Shown: positions 51,032-60,905, numbered from the stretch's first letter. The stretch is 64,000 bases of DNA from Deltaproteobacteria bacterium (GCA_016235345.1 JACRLG010000015.1:156959-220958); one strand, 5' to 3'. Made by a program: numbers and translations. Notes: generated by a model not told the origin, from the sequence alone.

Positions 51032-52381
51032 TCAGGACTCCCGCATCTTTTTGACCACCGCCTCCACCTCGCTTCTGATTTCCGCAAGCCGGGCCTCGGA
51101 AAGGGCCTCGAACCGCAGCACCAGCACGGGCTGGGTGTTGGAGGCGCGCACCAGCCCCCATCCGTCCTTGTAAAGGACTCGTACGCCGTCGATGTCTATA
51201 ACCTTTTCCCTGGCCTTGAAATAGGCCGTCACCTTTTCAACCACGGAAAATTTTATCTCGTCCGGGCATTCGACCCGAAGTTCCGGTGTTGAATAGGTCT
51301 TGGGAACGTCGGCCAGAAGCTCGGAGACCTTTTTGGTTCCGGCTGCGACGATTTCGAGAATCCGGCAGGCCGCGTAGGTGGCGTCGTCGTAGCCCAGGTA
51401 GCGGTCTGCGAAAAACACGTGCCCGCTCATTTCCCCTGCAAGCTCGGCATGCTCCTCCTTCATCTTGTTCTTGATGAGGGAGTGCCCGGTCTTCCACATT
51501 ATGGGCTTTCCGCCGTGGGCTGCTATGTCGTCGTACATGGTCTGGGAGCACTTGACCTCGGAGATCACCACCGCGCCGGGTTTGCGGGAAAGGATTTCGC
51601 GGGCGAAGAGGATTAAGAGCTTGTCGCCGTAGATCATCTCGCCGTTTTCGTCCAGAACCCCTATGCGGTCGCCGTCGCCGTCAAAACCTATGCCTATGTC
51701 GCAGCCCTTTTCCTTCACCAGGGCCGCCAAATGCACGTTGTTTTTAAAAACCGTTGGGTCCGGCGAGTGGTTGGGGAACCTTCCGTCCGGCTCGCAAAAA
51801 ATGTCGTGAACAATCATGCCAAGGCCCTTCAATATCGGAACCGCCGCCACGCCCGCAGTGCCGTTTCCGGCGTCCACGGCAACCGTAAGGGGCCTTGAAA
51901 TTTTGATGTTGCCCAAAAGATATTCTTTGTAGGCGGGAACCACGTCCGCCTTGGACAATTTACCCTTGCCGCTGACGAAAACGCCCCCGGCGGCGATTTT
52001 TCCCACCTCCTGAATCTGGGGGCCGTAGAGGGTATCCAAGCCGCAGCAGATTTTGAACCCGTTGTATTCGGGCGGGTTGTGGCTGGCTGTCACCATGACC
52101 CCGCCCTCTACCTTCAGGTGATGCACCGAAAAGTAGAAGACCGGGGTTGCGACCTCGCCTATATCGATCACGTCGCAGCCGGAATCAAGCAAGCCTTGTG
52201 CGATCTGACCGGCGAAGGAGGGCGACGAGAGGCGGCAGTCCCGGCCAAGGGTGGCTGTCCTGTTTCCTTCGCGCAGAAGGTAGGTTCCTATGGCCCGCCC
52301 AAGGGTGTAGACGTCGGCTTCGGAGATGTCCTTGTCAACAAGTCCCCTTATGTCGTATTCGCGGAAAATCTGCGGATTCAT
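51032..52381 (-). CDS. Phosphomannomutase/phosphoglucomutase
   Basis: 449 residues from the ATG at 52381, preceded by GGGAGGACGATC. It is an alpha-D-phosphohexomutase: REYDIRGLVD at the N-terminus, the phosphoserine loop GGVMVTASHNPPEYNGFKIC, the metal loop GIGFDGDGDRIGVLDE, the sugar-binding loop AELAGEMSGHVFF, and the phosphate loop RASNTQPVLVLRFEA. It interconverts 6- and 1-phosphates of mannose and glucose for GDP-mannose and LPS sugars, in keeping with AlgC-like enzymes. Confidence 0.95.
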   Translation of the reverse strand: MNPQIFREYDIRGLVDKDISEADVYTLGRAIGTYLLREGNRTATLGRDCRLSSPSFAGQIAQGLLDSGCDVIDIGEVATPVFYFSVHHLKVEGGVMVTASHNPPEYNGFKICCGLDTLYGPQIQEVGKIAAGGVFVSGKGKLSKADVVPAYKEYLLGNIKISRPLTVAVDAGNGTAGVAAVPILKGLGMIVHDIFCEPDGRFPNHSPDPTVFKNNVHLAALVKEKGCDIGIGFDGDGDRIGVLDENGEMIYGDKLLILFAREILSRKPGAVVISEVKCSQTMYDDIAAHGGKPIMWKTGHSLIKNKMKEEHAELAGEMSGHVFFADRYLGYDDATYAACRILEIVAAGTKKVSELLADVPKTYSTPELRVECPDEIKFSVVEKVTAYFKAREKVIDIDGVRVLYKDGWGLVRASNTQPVLVLRFEALSEARLAEIRSEVEAVVKKMRES

Positions 52382-52420
52382 GATCGTCCTCCCTTGGGTG
52401 TTCAATCAGTCAAATTAAAA

Positions 52421-53863
52421 TCAGCCTTTAACGACTATGACGGGCTTAAGCCGAGCCACCTTATGGCTGATTCCGGCCCGGTGAACGACCTCCACAACAT
52501 CGCTTACGTCCTTGTACGCCTCGCTCACCTCCTCGTGAAGGGTGAGGCGTCCGGTCCAGCGCACGATTATGCCCTTTTCGGCCAGTTCCTCGTGAATGGC
52601 CCGTCCCCGGCTTTCCTTTATGGCGGCGTTGCGGGACATGAGCCTTCCCGCGCCGTGGCAGGTGGAGCCGAAGGTATCGTCCATGGCCTTTTGGGTGCCG
52701 GACAGAACATAGGAGTAGCGGCCCATGTCGCCGGGCACCAGTACCGGCTGGCCGGTCTTGCGATAGGCCGCCGGAACGTCGGCCCGGCCCGGCCCGAAGG
52801 CGCGGGTTGCGCCCTTGCGGTGAACCACGAGCCGCCTTTCCTTTCCGTCCACCGTATGCCGCTCCCTTTTGGCGATATTATGGCACACGTCATAGACAAG
52901 GCGCATGGAAAGGTTCCTGGGCGATATGGAAAGCGTCCGCATGAGGGTTTCCTGGGCCTGGTGCATGAGTATCTGCCTGTTGGCCCAGGCATAGTTGGCG
53001 GCGGCGGCCATTGCGCCGAAGTAGCGCCGGCCTTCGTCAGATTTAAAAAACGCGCAAGCAAGCTGCCTGTCGGGAACCATGAAGGGAAGATTTTTCGCGT
53101 TCTTGGTCATCAAGCCAAGATAATCGTCGCAGACCTGATATCCAAGGCCGCGCGAGCCCGAATGAAGAAGCACGGTCACCATGCCCTGGCTGAGGCCGAA
53201 AACCTCGGCGGTCGCCTCGTCGTAAATCTCGTCCACCACCCCGATTTCCAGAAAATGATTGCCTGAGCCAAGGGTTCCCAACTGGTCGACGCCGCGCTTC
53301 AAGGCCCTGTCGCTCACGGCCTCCTGGTCGGCCCCGGCCATTGCCCCGCCCTCTTCGGTGTGCTCGATATCGGAGGCGCTTCCCATGCCGTGCTCCACCG
53401 CCCAGCGGCTGCCCTGGATCAGAACCTTTTTCTGGTCGGCCTTGTTGAGCTTCACGAAGCCGGTTGAGCCCACCCCGGACGGAATGGCCGCAAAAAGTGC
53501 GTCCGCGAGCTTTTCGAGCTTTGGCCTTATGTCATCCATCACAAGGCCGGTGGCCGCAAGGCGCACACCGCAGTTGATGTCGTAGCCCACGCCGCCGGGG
53601 GAGATGACGCCGTCCTCCTCATCGAAGGCGGCCACGCCACCAATGGGGAATCCGTAGCCCCAGTGGATGTCCGGCATGGCGAGAGACGCTTTTACGATGC
53701 CCGGCAGCGTGGCCACGTTGGCCACCTGGACCAGGGCCTCGTCGGCTTCCAGATGGGGCAGGAGGGCCGCGCTGGTATAGACGATGCCCGGAACCCTCAT
53801 GTAGCCGTTTTTGGGCAGCAGAAGGCGGCAGTCGTCAATAATTTCGGTTTCCATATGGGCCAT
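52421..53863 (-). CDS. rtcB: RNA-splicing ligase RtcB
   Basis: 480 residues. GTP-dependent ligation of RNA 3'-phosphate or 2',3'-cyclic phosphate to 5'-OH ends. The catalytic region GGVGYDINCGVRL puts the metal Cys at about residue 98. LGSGNHFLEIGVV, VTVLLHSGSRGLGYQVCDD and STCHGAGRLMSRNAA follow, with the guanylylated His in the CHGAGR stretch. It directly follows archease, its activator, by 15 nt. The sigma-54 regulator RtcR typical of E. coli is absent. Confidence 0.96.
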   Translation of the reverse strand: MAHMETEIIDDCRLLLPKNGYMRVPGIVYTSAALLPHLEADEALVQVANVATLPGIVKASLAMPDIHWGYGFPIGGVAAFDEEDGVISPGGVGYDINCGVRLAATGLVMDDIRPKLEKLADALFAAIPSGVGSTGFVKLNKADQKKVLIQGSRWAVEHGMGSASDIEHTEEGGAMAGADQEAVSDRALKRGVDQLGTLGSGNHFLEIGVVDEIYDEATAEVFGLSQGMVTVLLHSGSRGLGYQVCDDYLGLMTKNAKNLPFMVPDRQLACAFFKSDEGRRYFGAMAAAANYAWANRQILMHQAQETLMRTLSISPRNLSMRLVYDVCHNIAKRERHTVDGKERRLVVHRKGATRAFGPGRADVPAAYRKTGQPVLVPGDMGRYSYVLSGTQKAMDDTFGSTCHGAGRLMSRNAAIKESRGRAIHEELAEKGIIVRWTGRLTLHEEVSEAYKDVSDVVEVVHRAGISHKVARLKPVIVVKG

Positions 53864-53878
53864 GTTCGTGAAAAATCC

Positions 53879-54292
53879 CTATACGTCAAAGACTATCCGG
53901 GCCTCCCACCGTCCGTCAACAAGGTCAGCGGAAGCGTTATGATAGGTTACGGCCTTAATCTCCTTGTACACCGGATGGAGCTTCGGGTCAAAGGAAACGG
54001 CCAGGGCGGACGACTTGATGGCCGTATCGGACAGCTTTTCAATTTCGACATCATGCACAAAAAGCCCGTCAACCACGAAAAGACCGAGTATTTCCCTCAG
54101 CCAGTTCACCATAAGGTCCGCCCTGTCGTCGCCTTCCGCCGTGATTCTCACGGACTCGCCGCCCGAAAGAAGAGACGGGTCCGTGATGAACGAAACCATA
54201 GCGCGGGCGGCCTCCAGGAAAAGTCCTTCGCAGGTTTCGGCGGTGATTTTGGCCGCGTAATCCGCCGTGTGGGAAATCAACTCAAAGGGCAT
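53879..54292 (-). CDS. Archease (RtcB activator)
   Basis: 137 residues. It starts ELISHTADYAAKITAETCEG and has DLMVNWLREILGLFVVDGLF and VKAVTYHN-type strands (KEIKAVTYHNASADL), matching archease. It accelerates RtcB guanylylation and multiple turnover. Metal-binding Asp residues are present in HTAD and at the C-terminal FDV. It lies immediately upstream of rtcB, which supports function. Confidence 0.93.
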   Translation of the reverse strand: MPFELISHTADYAAKITAETCEGLFLEAARAMVSFITDPSLLSGGESVRITAEGDDRADLMVNWLREILGLFVVDGLFVHDVEIEKLSDTAIKSSALAVSFDPKLHPVYKEIKAVTYHNASADLVDGRWEARIVFDV

Positions 54293-54330
54293 GGTGATGC
54301 TTTCGGTATTTTGGCTGAATTGAGGATTAT

Positions 54331-55098
54331 TCAGATTTCAAGAACCGCCTTCACCGGAAAATGATCGGAAGGATAACGGCCCTCGAAGGAGTCCCGGATT
54401 ATGGCCTTTTCTGCCACTCCCGAAAAACCCCGCTGGAAAATCCAGTCTATTCGGCCCTTGTCCGGGTCCGCCGAACCAGTGAAGCCGTGGTGGGTGCCCG
54501 AGTTGAAATCGGGGTCGGACTGGTCGAACACGTCTGTTAAGGGCCGGTCGCATTTTTCGCCGGAGGCGGTGAAAACCCTGTAACACGGGCTTAAGGGACG
54601 GGCGTTGAAATCTCCCATCAATACTGTGGGGCAGGAATACCCGGAAAGCTTATCCATGATGAGGCCTGCGCTTCTTGTCTGCACGCATTCGGCGAAATCG
54701 AAATGAGTGTCGCCGATGACCATTTCGCGCCCGTCCCGCTCGTAACACCCGATGGTGCACTGCCTTGGCCAGCGGCTTTCCGCGAACCTCGAAGGAATTT
54801 CCGGCGTGGCGCTCAGGTAAAAATGCAGGAACGAGGAAAGATTCCAGCCGGAGGCGCTGTAAATGACGTTGTTCTGCCAGAATCGGGGAGCATCCGGGCG
54901 CACGCCGGTCACAAGGTAACCGGGCAGGACCTCGGCCAGAAACCCGGCCTGGAAAACATTGGCCTCCTGAACCGCCAGAAAGTCAGGCCGGTGGGCATCA
55001 AGAAGGCTTTCCACCGCAGCCTTGCGATTTTCCCAGGAATTTTCGCCGTCGTTGGCCAAGCCGAATCTAAGGTTCAATGTCAGGAAAGACACCCTCAT
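54331..55098 (-). CDS. Endonuclease/exonuclease/phosphatase (EEP) family protein
   Basis: 255 residues with no signal peptide. LTLNLRFGL, FLAVQEANVF (catalytic Glu), GDTHFDFAE, LMGDFNARPLSP, RIDWIFQRG and PSDHFPVKAVLE are the EEP metal- and phosphate-binding motifs in order. It could be a nuclease or phosphodiesterase. AAGGAAG precedes the ATG. It is 38 nt upstream of archease-rtcB on the same strand, so an RNA-processing role is worth considering (inference). Confidence 0.88.
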   Translation of the reverse strand: MRVSFLTLNLRFGLANDGENSWENRKAAVESLLDAHRPDFLAVQEANVFQAGFLAEVLPGYLVTGVRPDAPRFWQNNVIYSASGWNLSSFLHFYLSATPEIPSRFAESRWPRQCTIGCYERDGREMVIGDTHFDFAECVQTRSAGLIMDKLSGYSCPTVLMGDFNARPLSPCYRVFTASGEKCDRPLTDVFDQSDPDFNSGTHHGFTGSADPDKGRIDWIFQRGFSGVAEKAIIRDSFEGRYPSDHFPVKAVLEI

Positions 55099-55153
55099 CA
55101 GGACTTCCTTTTTCCAATCTTAATTTACGCCAACTGCCGCCACCGACCGACCG

Positions 55154-57028
55154 CTAAAACAGAAGAGTGACCAGCCGGGCCGCCTCCATCCTGGTCTTGT
55201 GGGCCTGGCAAAGGGCGTCGTAACGCGATTTGGTTACAGGTCTCGTGAGGCTTTTCACGCGGGACCGGAAAAGAGCCTCCCTGTTTGCCGCAAAGGCCGG
55301 GTCTGACACGAAGGCGATATTTTCCGATTCTATGTAGGAGCTTCGCAGGGACAGGTTGAACGAGCCCATGGCAGCCATTTGGGAGTCGAACAGAAACTCC
55401 TTCTGGTGCATGTAGGGCTGGGGGGCCTTCGGGTTTGGGTTGGGTCTCATTTCGTGAATTTTGACACCGGCCCTTATAAGGTCGCCCATGGCGTTCAGGG
55501 AAATGAAGTAACCCGTGGCGAAGCTGGTTTCGCGGCTGGTTTCTGCGGAATTGGTGATTATCTCCACGTTGACCCCGCGCCGGGCCGCGTCAATTATCGC
55601 GTCCTTTAGAAGGCAGTCAGAAAGCGCCAGGTACTGGCTGTAGGCCAGGAAACTCTTCCGGCAGGCCGCTATGGAGAAAACCAGGGCCTTCAAGGCGCTG
55701 TAGTTCCTGTTCCAGGGGGCGCTTTGAACGAACATCACTGAGAGCCCGCCCTCTTCCGTGGCCGGGGCCCCAAATCGGGCCGGTGAGTGAGGCGGGGCGT
55801 CCGGGGGATGGAGGTAATTCCAGGTTTTGGCGAACCCGCCTGCGATCTCGCCAACAACCGGGCCTTCCAGGTAGAGGTCGGAGTCCAGCCAGCGCGTGAA
55901 ATAGCGGTCTTCCAGGTTCCTTCCGCCAACCAGCGCGCTTTTCCCGTCCGCCAGAAGGATTTTTTCGTGAACGGCATAATCGAGAAGAGGAAGGGCGGGA
56001 AGCCCGCCCGGACCCTGGTACCGGCTTCGTATCTGCTCGGAAAGCGAAGCCGTGGGCTTGGCGCGGGCGGCAGAAATCGCTGACCTGGAAAGCCAGTGAT
56101 CGGGAACCCGTTCGGCCCCGGAAGGGGGCTTTTTGGCGGCGATGTCCCTGCCTGACGGCACTATCACGTGCATTTCCCCAGCCCGCATGGAAGACAGAAG
56201 CCCCTTGAAAAGAGGATCTGTGGCGGCGGCCTTCCCATCCCTTATGAGGTTTCCAAGAAGCTCGTGGGTGGAAAGCCTCAAGGTGCTCAGGGGCGACGTG
56301 GAAACCTGGGTGTCGGCGTTAAGGACCACGTTGACCTCCACTCCGGCCCTGGCCCTTTCGAGCAGGTGATCCATGAACTTCCCGTCCGCAAGGCCCTGAT
56401 CGAAGGTGTAACATTCCAGATTTATCTGCCTGCGGGCGTTTCTAACCATCGACAGGCGGCGCTCCAGGGCCTTGGGGCCGCTGTCCAGCACCTCCACCCG
56501 GTTTCCCCCAACGAAGGAGCCGTTTGCGAAGCGGCCTATCTTTTTCATAAAGGCCGATGTGCCGATGGCGGGCATGGCCGGATTTCTGCGGAACGCGACC
56601 GAGAAAACGGCCCGGCCCTGGCCAAGGTTTCCTGCGGAGTCACGGGCAAGAATGGGAATCCGGTAAGTACCTGCGTCAACGAGAAGCGGAATGGCGGCCA
56701 CTGCCTCGTAGGAGCCCTCGGCTGAGCCTGATACGGTGGCCCGTGGGGCGGGTGAAAGGGTCGTTATCCCGCCCATCAGGGTATGAGAAAAATCCGCCCA
56801 TACGGCCGTGATCCTGGTGTTGGGCCTGGTTGAAAAAACCGTGCACCGGATGCCGATCGAAGCCGTTCCGTCGTTGGATACACTGGCCGGAGTGGCTTTT
56901 TCGTCTTTCACCACAACCAAAGGACACAGGGCGTAGGCATCCTTTGCAGGCCCGCCGCCGGGCTGGGCCAGGACTCCTGTTGCCGAAAAAACCAAAAAGA
57001 GGGAAATGGAAAGGAGGTATTTTTTCAT
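55154..57028 (-). CDS. Exported phospholipase D-like protein
   Basis: 624 residues. Sec signal peptide at residues 1-21 (YLLSISLFLVFSATGVLA). An Ig/cadherin-like domain of ~140 residues precedes two PLD domains. The HKD motifs are VHEKILLADGKSALVGGRNL and MHQKEFLFDSQMAAMGSFNL; both have His and Lys, with Asp at the expected position. It is likely a periplasmic or secreted phosphodiesterase acting on phospholipid. It is more divergent than Cls and has an extra N-terminal beta-domain. Confidence 0.85.
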   Translation of the reverse strand: MKKYLLSISLFLVFSATGVLAQPGGGPAKDAYALCPLVVVKDEKATPASVSNDGTASIGIRCTVFSTRPNTRITAVWADFSHTLMGGITTLSPAPRATVSGSAEGSYEAVAAIPLLVDAGTYRIPILARDSAGNLGQGRAVFSVAFRRNPAMPAIGTSAFMKKIGRFANGSFVGGNRVEVLDSGPKALERRLSMVRNARRQINLECYTFDQGLADGKFMDHLLERARAGVEVNVVLNADTQVSTSPLSTLRLSTHELLGNLIRDGKAAATDPLFKGLLSSMRAGEMHVIVPSGRDIAAKKPPSGAERVPDHWLSRSAISAARAKPTASLSEQIRSRYQGPGGLPALPLLDYAVHEKILLADGKSALVGGRNLEDRYFTRWLDSDLYLEGPVVGEIAGGFAKTWNYLHPPDAPPHSPARFGAPATEEGGLSVMFVQSAPWNRNYSALKALVFSIAACRKSFLAYSQYLALSDCLLKDAIIDAARRGVNVEIITNSAETSRETSFATGYFISLNAMGDLIRAGVKIHEMRPNPNPKAPQPYMHQKEFLFDSQMAAMGSFNLSLRSSYIESENIAFVSDPAFAANREALFRSRVKSLTRPVTKSRYDALCQAHKTRMEAARLVTLLF

Positions 57029-57157
57029 TGTTCCGTCTGATTGATCTGATTGATATGTTCTTGCATTTTAAATCCCATTATTGTTTTTACTCCAAAGGGC
57101 GACAGCCTCAAAAAAGACCGAAATACAAGCAACATTTTGAAAGGAGCCGCAAGGGGC

Positions 57158-58840
57158 ATGGATTCAAAAAAAATCGTCATTGTGGGCGGAGTGGCCGGAG
57201 GCGCGTCATGCGCGGCTCGCGCCCGCCGCAACTCGGAAAAGGCGGAAATAATAATGATCGAGCGAGGGCCCTTCGTGTCCTTCGCCAATTGCGGTCTTCC
57301 ATACCACGTCGGAAACGTCATCCGCAAGGAGGACGACCTTCTGGTGGCCACGCCGGAGCTTTTCCGCAACCGCTTCGCCATTGAGGTCCGAACCCGGTGC
57401 GAGGCCGTCTCCATCGACCGGGAAAACAAGACGGTGGCCCTGAAGAATCTCGTGACGGGCGAGGAATACCGGGAATCCTACGATGTCCTGGTGCTTGCAC
57501 CGGGCGCGTCGCCTTTCAGGCCTCCCATTCCCGGAATGGACCTTCCCGGAATCTTCACCCTTCGCAACATCCCGGACACACGCGCCATCCGCGAGTGGGT
57601 AAAGGCCAAGCACGTCAAAAGGGCACTTGTGGCCGGGGCTGGTTTCATCGGCATGGAAATGGCCGAAAACCTCATTCACAGGAAAATCGCGGTAACGGTG
57701 GTGGAGCTTGAAAAACACGCCCTTCCCGCCCTGGACCCGGAAATGTCCTCGCCCATCCAGGATGTTTTGGCCAAGTACCAGGCCGACCTTAGAACCGGCA
57801 CCGGGGTATCCTCCATAAGCCAGGGGCCTTCGGGGCTTTTGGTCAAACTGTCCGACGGAGATGAAATTGAGACGGACATGGTCCTGATGTCGGTTGGAGT
57901 ACGCCCGGAAACCGCTCTGGCCAGGGGCTGCGGCCTCGAAGTGGGAGTGACGGGCGGCATAAAGGTGGACGGCTTCATGCGCACCAACGATCCTTCCATC
58001 TACGCCGTTGGAGACGCAGTGGAGGTGAACGACCGCATAACCGGGCTTCCGAGGCTTCTGGCCATGGCGGGTCCCGCCAACCGCCAGGGCAGGCTCGCAG
58101 CGGACGTGATACTTAACGTAAACGACAGAAAGCCCTTTGCCGGCGTGATAGGAAGCGCGGTGTGCGGTGTTTTCGAGGTGACGGCGGCTATGACCGGCCA
58201 CACGGAAAAATCCCTTGCCCGGTGCGCGGCCCAGGGTAAGGCCATACCCTACGATACGGTAACCTGCCATCCGCCCCACCATTCCACCTATTACCCAAAC
58301 GCCGAACGCATGGCCTTAAAGCTCATTTTCGGAATCGGGGACGGAAAAATACTCGGGGCCCAGGCGGTTGGAGGCGGCGGGGTCGCCCGGCGCATCGACG
58401 TCATAGCCTCCTACATCGACCAAAACGGCACGGTTTACGATCTTGAGGACGCAGAGCTGTGTTACGCGCCGCCCTTCGGATCGGCCAAGGACCCCGTGAA
58501 CATCGCGGGGATGATAGCGGCCAACGCCCTAAGGGGCTACTCGCCCATCGTCCACTGGACCGATCCCCTTCCGCCGAAAACCATACTGATAGACGTGCGC
58601 GACCCCGACGAAACGGTCAGGCAGGGTTATGCGGGCGGGGCACTGCTCATTCCCCTTGAAACCCTGCGTAAAACCTTTTCCGAGCTTCCCAAAGACAGGC
58701 AAATCTGGGTATACTGCCAGATCGGACAACGCGCCCATTACGCGGTAAGGCTCCTTAGGGAAAACGGCTACGACGCCAGAAACGTCACCGGCGGCTTCAC
58801 CACCTATATTCACCATGAGCCGTTTTACGATCTTCCTTAA
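57158..58840 (+). CDS. CoA-disulfide reductase-like flavoprotein fused to rhodanese
   Basis: 560 residues from the ATG at 57158 (AAGGGG upstream). FAD motif KIVIVGGVAGGASCAARARR; redox Cys in PFVSFANCGLPYHVGNVI near residue 44; NAD motif ALVAGAGFIGMEMAENLI; second FAD motif IYAVGDAVEVND. The C-terminal ~110 residues are a rhodanese domain with active-site Cys in VYCQIGQRAHYA. Such fusions reduce CoA-disulfide or CoA-persulfide and polysulfide with NAD(P)H. This fits sulfur metabolism in an anaerobe. Confidence 0.93.
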   Translation: MDSKKIVIVGGVAGGASCAARARRNSEKAEIIMIERGPFVSFANCGLPYHVGNVIRKEDDLLVATPELFRNRFAIEVRTRCEAVSIDRENKTVALKNLVTGEEYRESYDVLVLAPGASPFRPPIPGMDLPGIFTLRNIPDTRAIREWVKAKHVKRALVAGAGFIGMEMAENLIHRKIAVTVVELEKHALPALDPEMSSPIQDVLAKYQADLRTGTGVSSISQGPSGLLVKLSDGDEIETDMVLMSVGVRPETALARGCGLEVGVTGGIKVDGFMRTNDPSIYAVGDAVEVNDRITGLPRLLAMAGPANRQGRLAADVILNVNDRKPFAGVIGSAVCGVFEVTAAMTGHTEKSLARCAAQGKAIPYDTVTCHPPHHSTYYPNAERMALKLIFGIGDGKILGAQAVGGGGVARRIDVIASYIDQNGTVYDLEDAELCYAPPFGSAKDPVNIAGMIAANALRGYSPIVHWTDPLPPKTILIDVRDPDETVRQGYAGGALLIPLETLRKTFSELPKDRQIWVYCQIGQRAHYAVRLLRENGYDARNVTGGFTTYIHHEPFYDLP

Positions 58841-58956
58841 AGCCTCTTGCAAAAGCGATAACTTAAGCGTCACGCTTCAAATCCGGAATTTGAAGGAAAT
58901 CAGCCACGGGGCGGGGCGGCTGTCCGAGCCCCCCCCATAAATCAAGGGGGGACTCC

Positions 58957-59889
58957 ATGCTTCAAATGAGGGAGACGGGCTTCACCGCTCACAGCGAACT
59001 TGCCGCAGAGGAATCTTTTCCGCCATCGTGGCAAAGCATGGAAGAACTCTGCGCCACGGCTGACAGGTGGATAAAGGGGGTGAGGGAGCGGCGCAGGATT
59101 ATAGCCCGAAAACGGGGCCGCCTTCTATCCATGGCCGACGCCTTTGACCGGGCCTTGCGGACAGAAGAGCTGGAACACCTGGATGAAGAGGATTTTCCCA
59201 CAAGCAAGAAATGGAAAATGGTATCCGGCATCCACCTGCTGAACCTTTCGCTTTTTACCTATCACCGGATATTCTGGCTCCTTGAACCCCTAATAAGGGA
59301 CCTTGCTGAAAAAAAAGGGCGGCCCGTCGAGCTTCTGGAGCTCGCCTGCGGGTCGGGCGAATTCACCCTGGGGATGGCCCGGCTGGCCAAGAAAAAGGGC
59401 CTGCCGGTGGTCCTTACGGGAAGCGACTACATACCGGCCTACGTGGAAATGGGCAACCGGAACGCGGCCAGGCGGAAACTTCCCGTCTCCTTCCGGGAGG
59501 TCAACGCATTCGACATGCAGGCCGTTTCCCCGGGCGAATTCGATCTCATGTTCATCAACCAGAGCATCCACCATTTTTCGCCCGGCCAGATAGCCATGAT
59601 GATAGCCCAGTCGCGCCTTTTGGGAGCCGACGCCTTTTTCGGCTTCGACGGGCTCCGAAGCATCCAGGTGCTCCTGGGCCTGCCCCTGCTCACGTCCCTA
59701 TCTCTTCGGGCCTACATGGTTCACGACGCCCTGATTTCGGCCCGCAAGCTCTACAGCGACTTCGAGCTTTCCCTCATCGCCCGCATGGCGGCCCCGGATT
59801 CGCCCAACATGACGATCCATTCGGTTCCGCCGACCCACACGGCCCTCATAGTGCGCCACGATCTCGCCCCGTGCGGGCCAGCGGCATGA
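58957..59889 (+). CDS. Class I SAM-dependent methyltransferase
   Basis: 310 residues; AAGGGGGGA precedes the ATG. An N-terminal helical ~110-residue region precedes the SAM motif LLELACGSGEFTLGMARLAK (motif I near residue 130), LTGSDYIPAYVEM (post I) and FDLMFINQSIHHFSPGQIAM (motif IV). No close functional subgroup is clear. It follows CoA-disulfide reductase by 116 nt on the same strand. Confidence 0.87.
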   Translation: MLQMRETGFTAHSELAAEESFPPSWQSMEELCATADRWIKGVRERRRIIARKRGRLLSMADAFDRALRTEELEHLDEEDFPTSKKWKMVSGIHLLNLSLFTYHRIFWLLEPLIRDLAEKKGRPVELLELACGSGEFTLGMARLAKKKGLPVVLTGSDYIPAYVEMGNRNAARRKLPVSFREVNAFDMQAVSPGEFDLMFINQSIHHFSPGQIAMMIAQSRLLGADAFFGFDGLRSIQVLLGLPLLTSLSLRAYMVHDALISARKLYSDFELSLIARMAAPDSPNMTIHSVPPTHTALIVRHDLAPCGPAA

Positions 59890-59932
59890 AACGCAGCCAA
59901 ATCAGAATGATTTCCGGGTTATTCTGCCAAGT

Positions 59933-59960
59933 TTGATGTTGCACACCAAAATTCAATAAT
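59933..59960 (+). promoter_or_regulatory. Candidate promoter of the amino-acid transporter operon
   Basis: TTGATG (59933-59938), 16-nt spacer, AATAAT (59955-59960), about 125 nt upstream of the binding-protein gene. Confidence 0.35.
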
Positions 59961-60086
59961 GCTACATGTAACCGGATATTCGCCCGCCGCCAAACCGGAT
60001 TTAAGCAAAGGCGGGCAGACGCGTCACGGAACTTTGATCAAACGGCGTTCATCAATAAAAAGGGCATGAAAAAAGGAGGACGGAAC

Positions 60087-60842
60087 ATGGCAAAAAAGAT
60101 TTTGGCGGCGCTTCTCATTGTCGCAGTGGTCTGCGGAGCGGCCTTTGCCGCAGGCAAAAAACGCACCATCACCTTTGCGACCGACGCCACCTGGCCCCCC
60201 ATGGAATTCATGGACGCCAAAAAGCAGATCACAGGCTTTTCCATTGACTACATGACTGCTGCAGCCAAGGAAGCGGGCTTTGACGCCAAATTCCAGGCCA
60301 CGGCATGGGACGGCATCTTCGGCGGCCTGGAAGCCGGCCAGTACGACGCAGTTTGCTCCTCGGTCTCCATCACCGAGGAACGCAAGAAGACCATGGCTTT
60401 TTCCGAGCCCTACTACCAGGTGAAGCAGGCCGTTGTGGTGCCCAAGGGCAAAAAGATCAAGGCCCTGAAAGACCTTGCTGGAAAAGACGTTGGAAGCCAG
60501 ATATCCACCACCGGCACCTTTGCGGTGCAGGAGGAAAAGAGCGTCAAATCCAAGACCTACGACGATGTGGGACTCGCCTTTGAAGACCTGTACAACGGAC
60601 GCATCGCGGCTGTTGTCTGCGACGACGTCGTCGCCAGCCAGTACGCCTTAAGAACCCCCAAATACTCCGGCAAGTTCGTGATCGGCCTCGTGATCCAGTC
60701 CAAGACCGCCGAATATTACGGCATTGCGGTGAAAAAGGACAACGCCGAGGTCCTGGCCCTGGTCAACAAGGGCATCGCGGCGGTTAAAAAAAAGGGTATA
60801 GACAAGAAGCTCCAGCAGAAATGGATGGGCGGAAAAAAGTAA
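60087..60842 (+). CDS. Polar amino-acid ABC transporter substrate-binding protein
   Basis: 251 residues from the ATG at 60087 (GGAGGA upstream). Signal peptide to about residue 22. The mature protein has TFATDATWPPMEFMDAKKQI, GFSIDYMTAAAKEAG and the family block AWDGIFGGLEAGQYDAVCSS then ITEERKKTMAFSEPYYQ, typical of HisJ/GlnH/ArtJ proteins. The DxR ligand pattern cannot be assigned confidently, so specificity is open. A hairpin lies between this gene and the permease. Confidence 0.94.
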   Translation: MAKKILAALLIVAVVCGAAFAAGKKRTITFATDATWPPMEFMDAKKQITGFSIDYMTAAAKEAGFDAKFQATAWDGIFGGLEAGQYDAVCSSVSITEERKKTMAFSEPYYQVKQAVVVPKGKKIKALKDLAGKDVGSQISTTGTFAVQEEKSVKSKTYDDVGLAFEDLYNGRIAAVVCDDVVASQYALRTPKYSGKFVIGLVIQSKTAEYYGIAVKKDNAEVLALVNKGIAAVKKKGIDKKLQQKWMGGKK

Positions 60843-60858
60843 GGAAATCCGCATGAAA

Positions 60859-60894
60859 AACCCGGCCCCGAACCATCCTGGGGCCGGGTTTTTT
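60859..60894 (+). terminator. Intrinsic terminator/attenuator between binding protein and permease
   Basis: AACCCGGCCCC (60859-60869) pairs with GGGGCCGGGTT (60880-60890), followed by a T6 run that overlaps the stem end (60889-60894). It would reduce permease/ATPase transcription relative to the binding protein. Confidence 0.85.
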
Positions 60895-60905
60895 GCGAAA
60901 AAACC

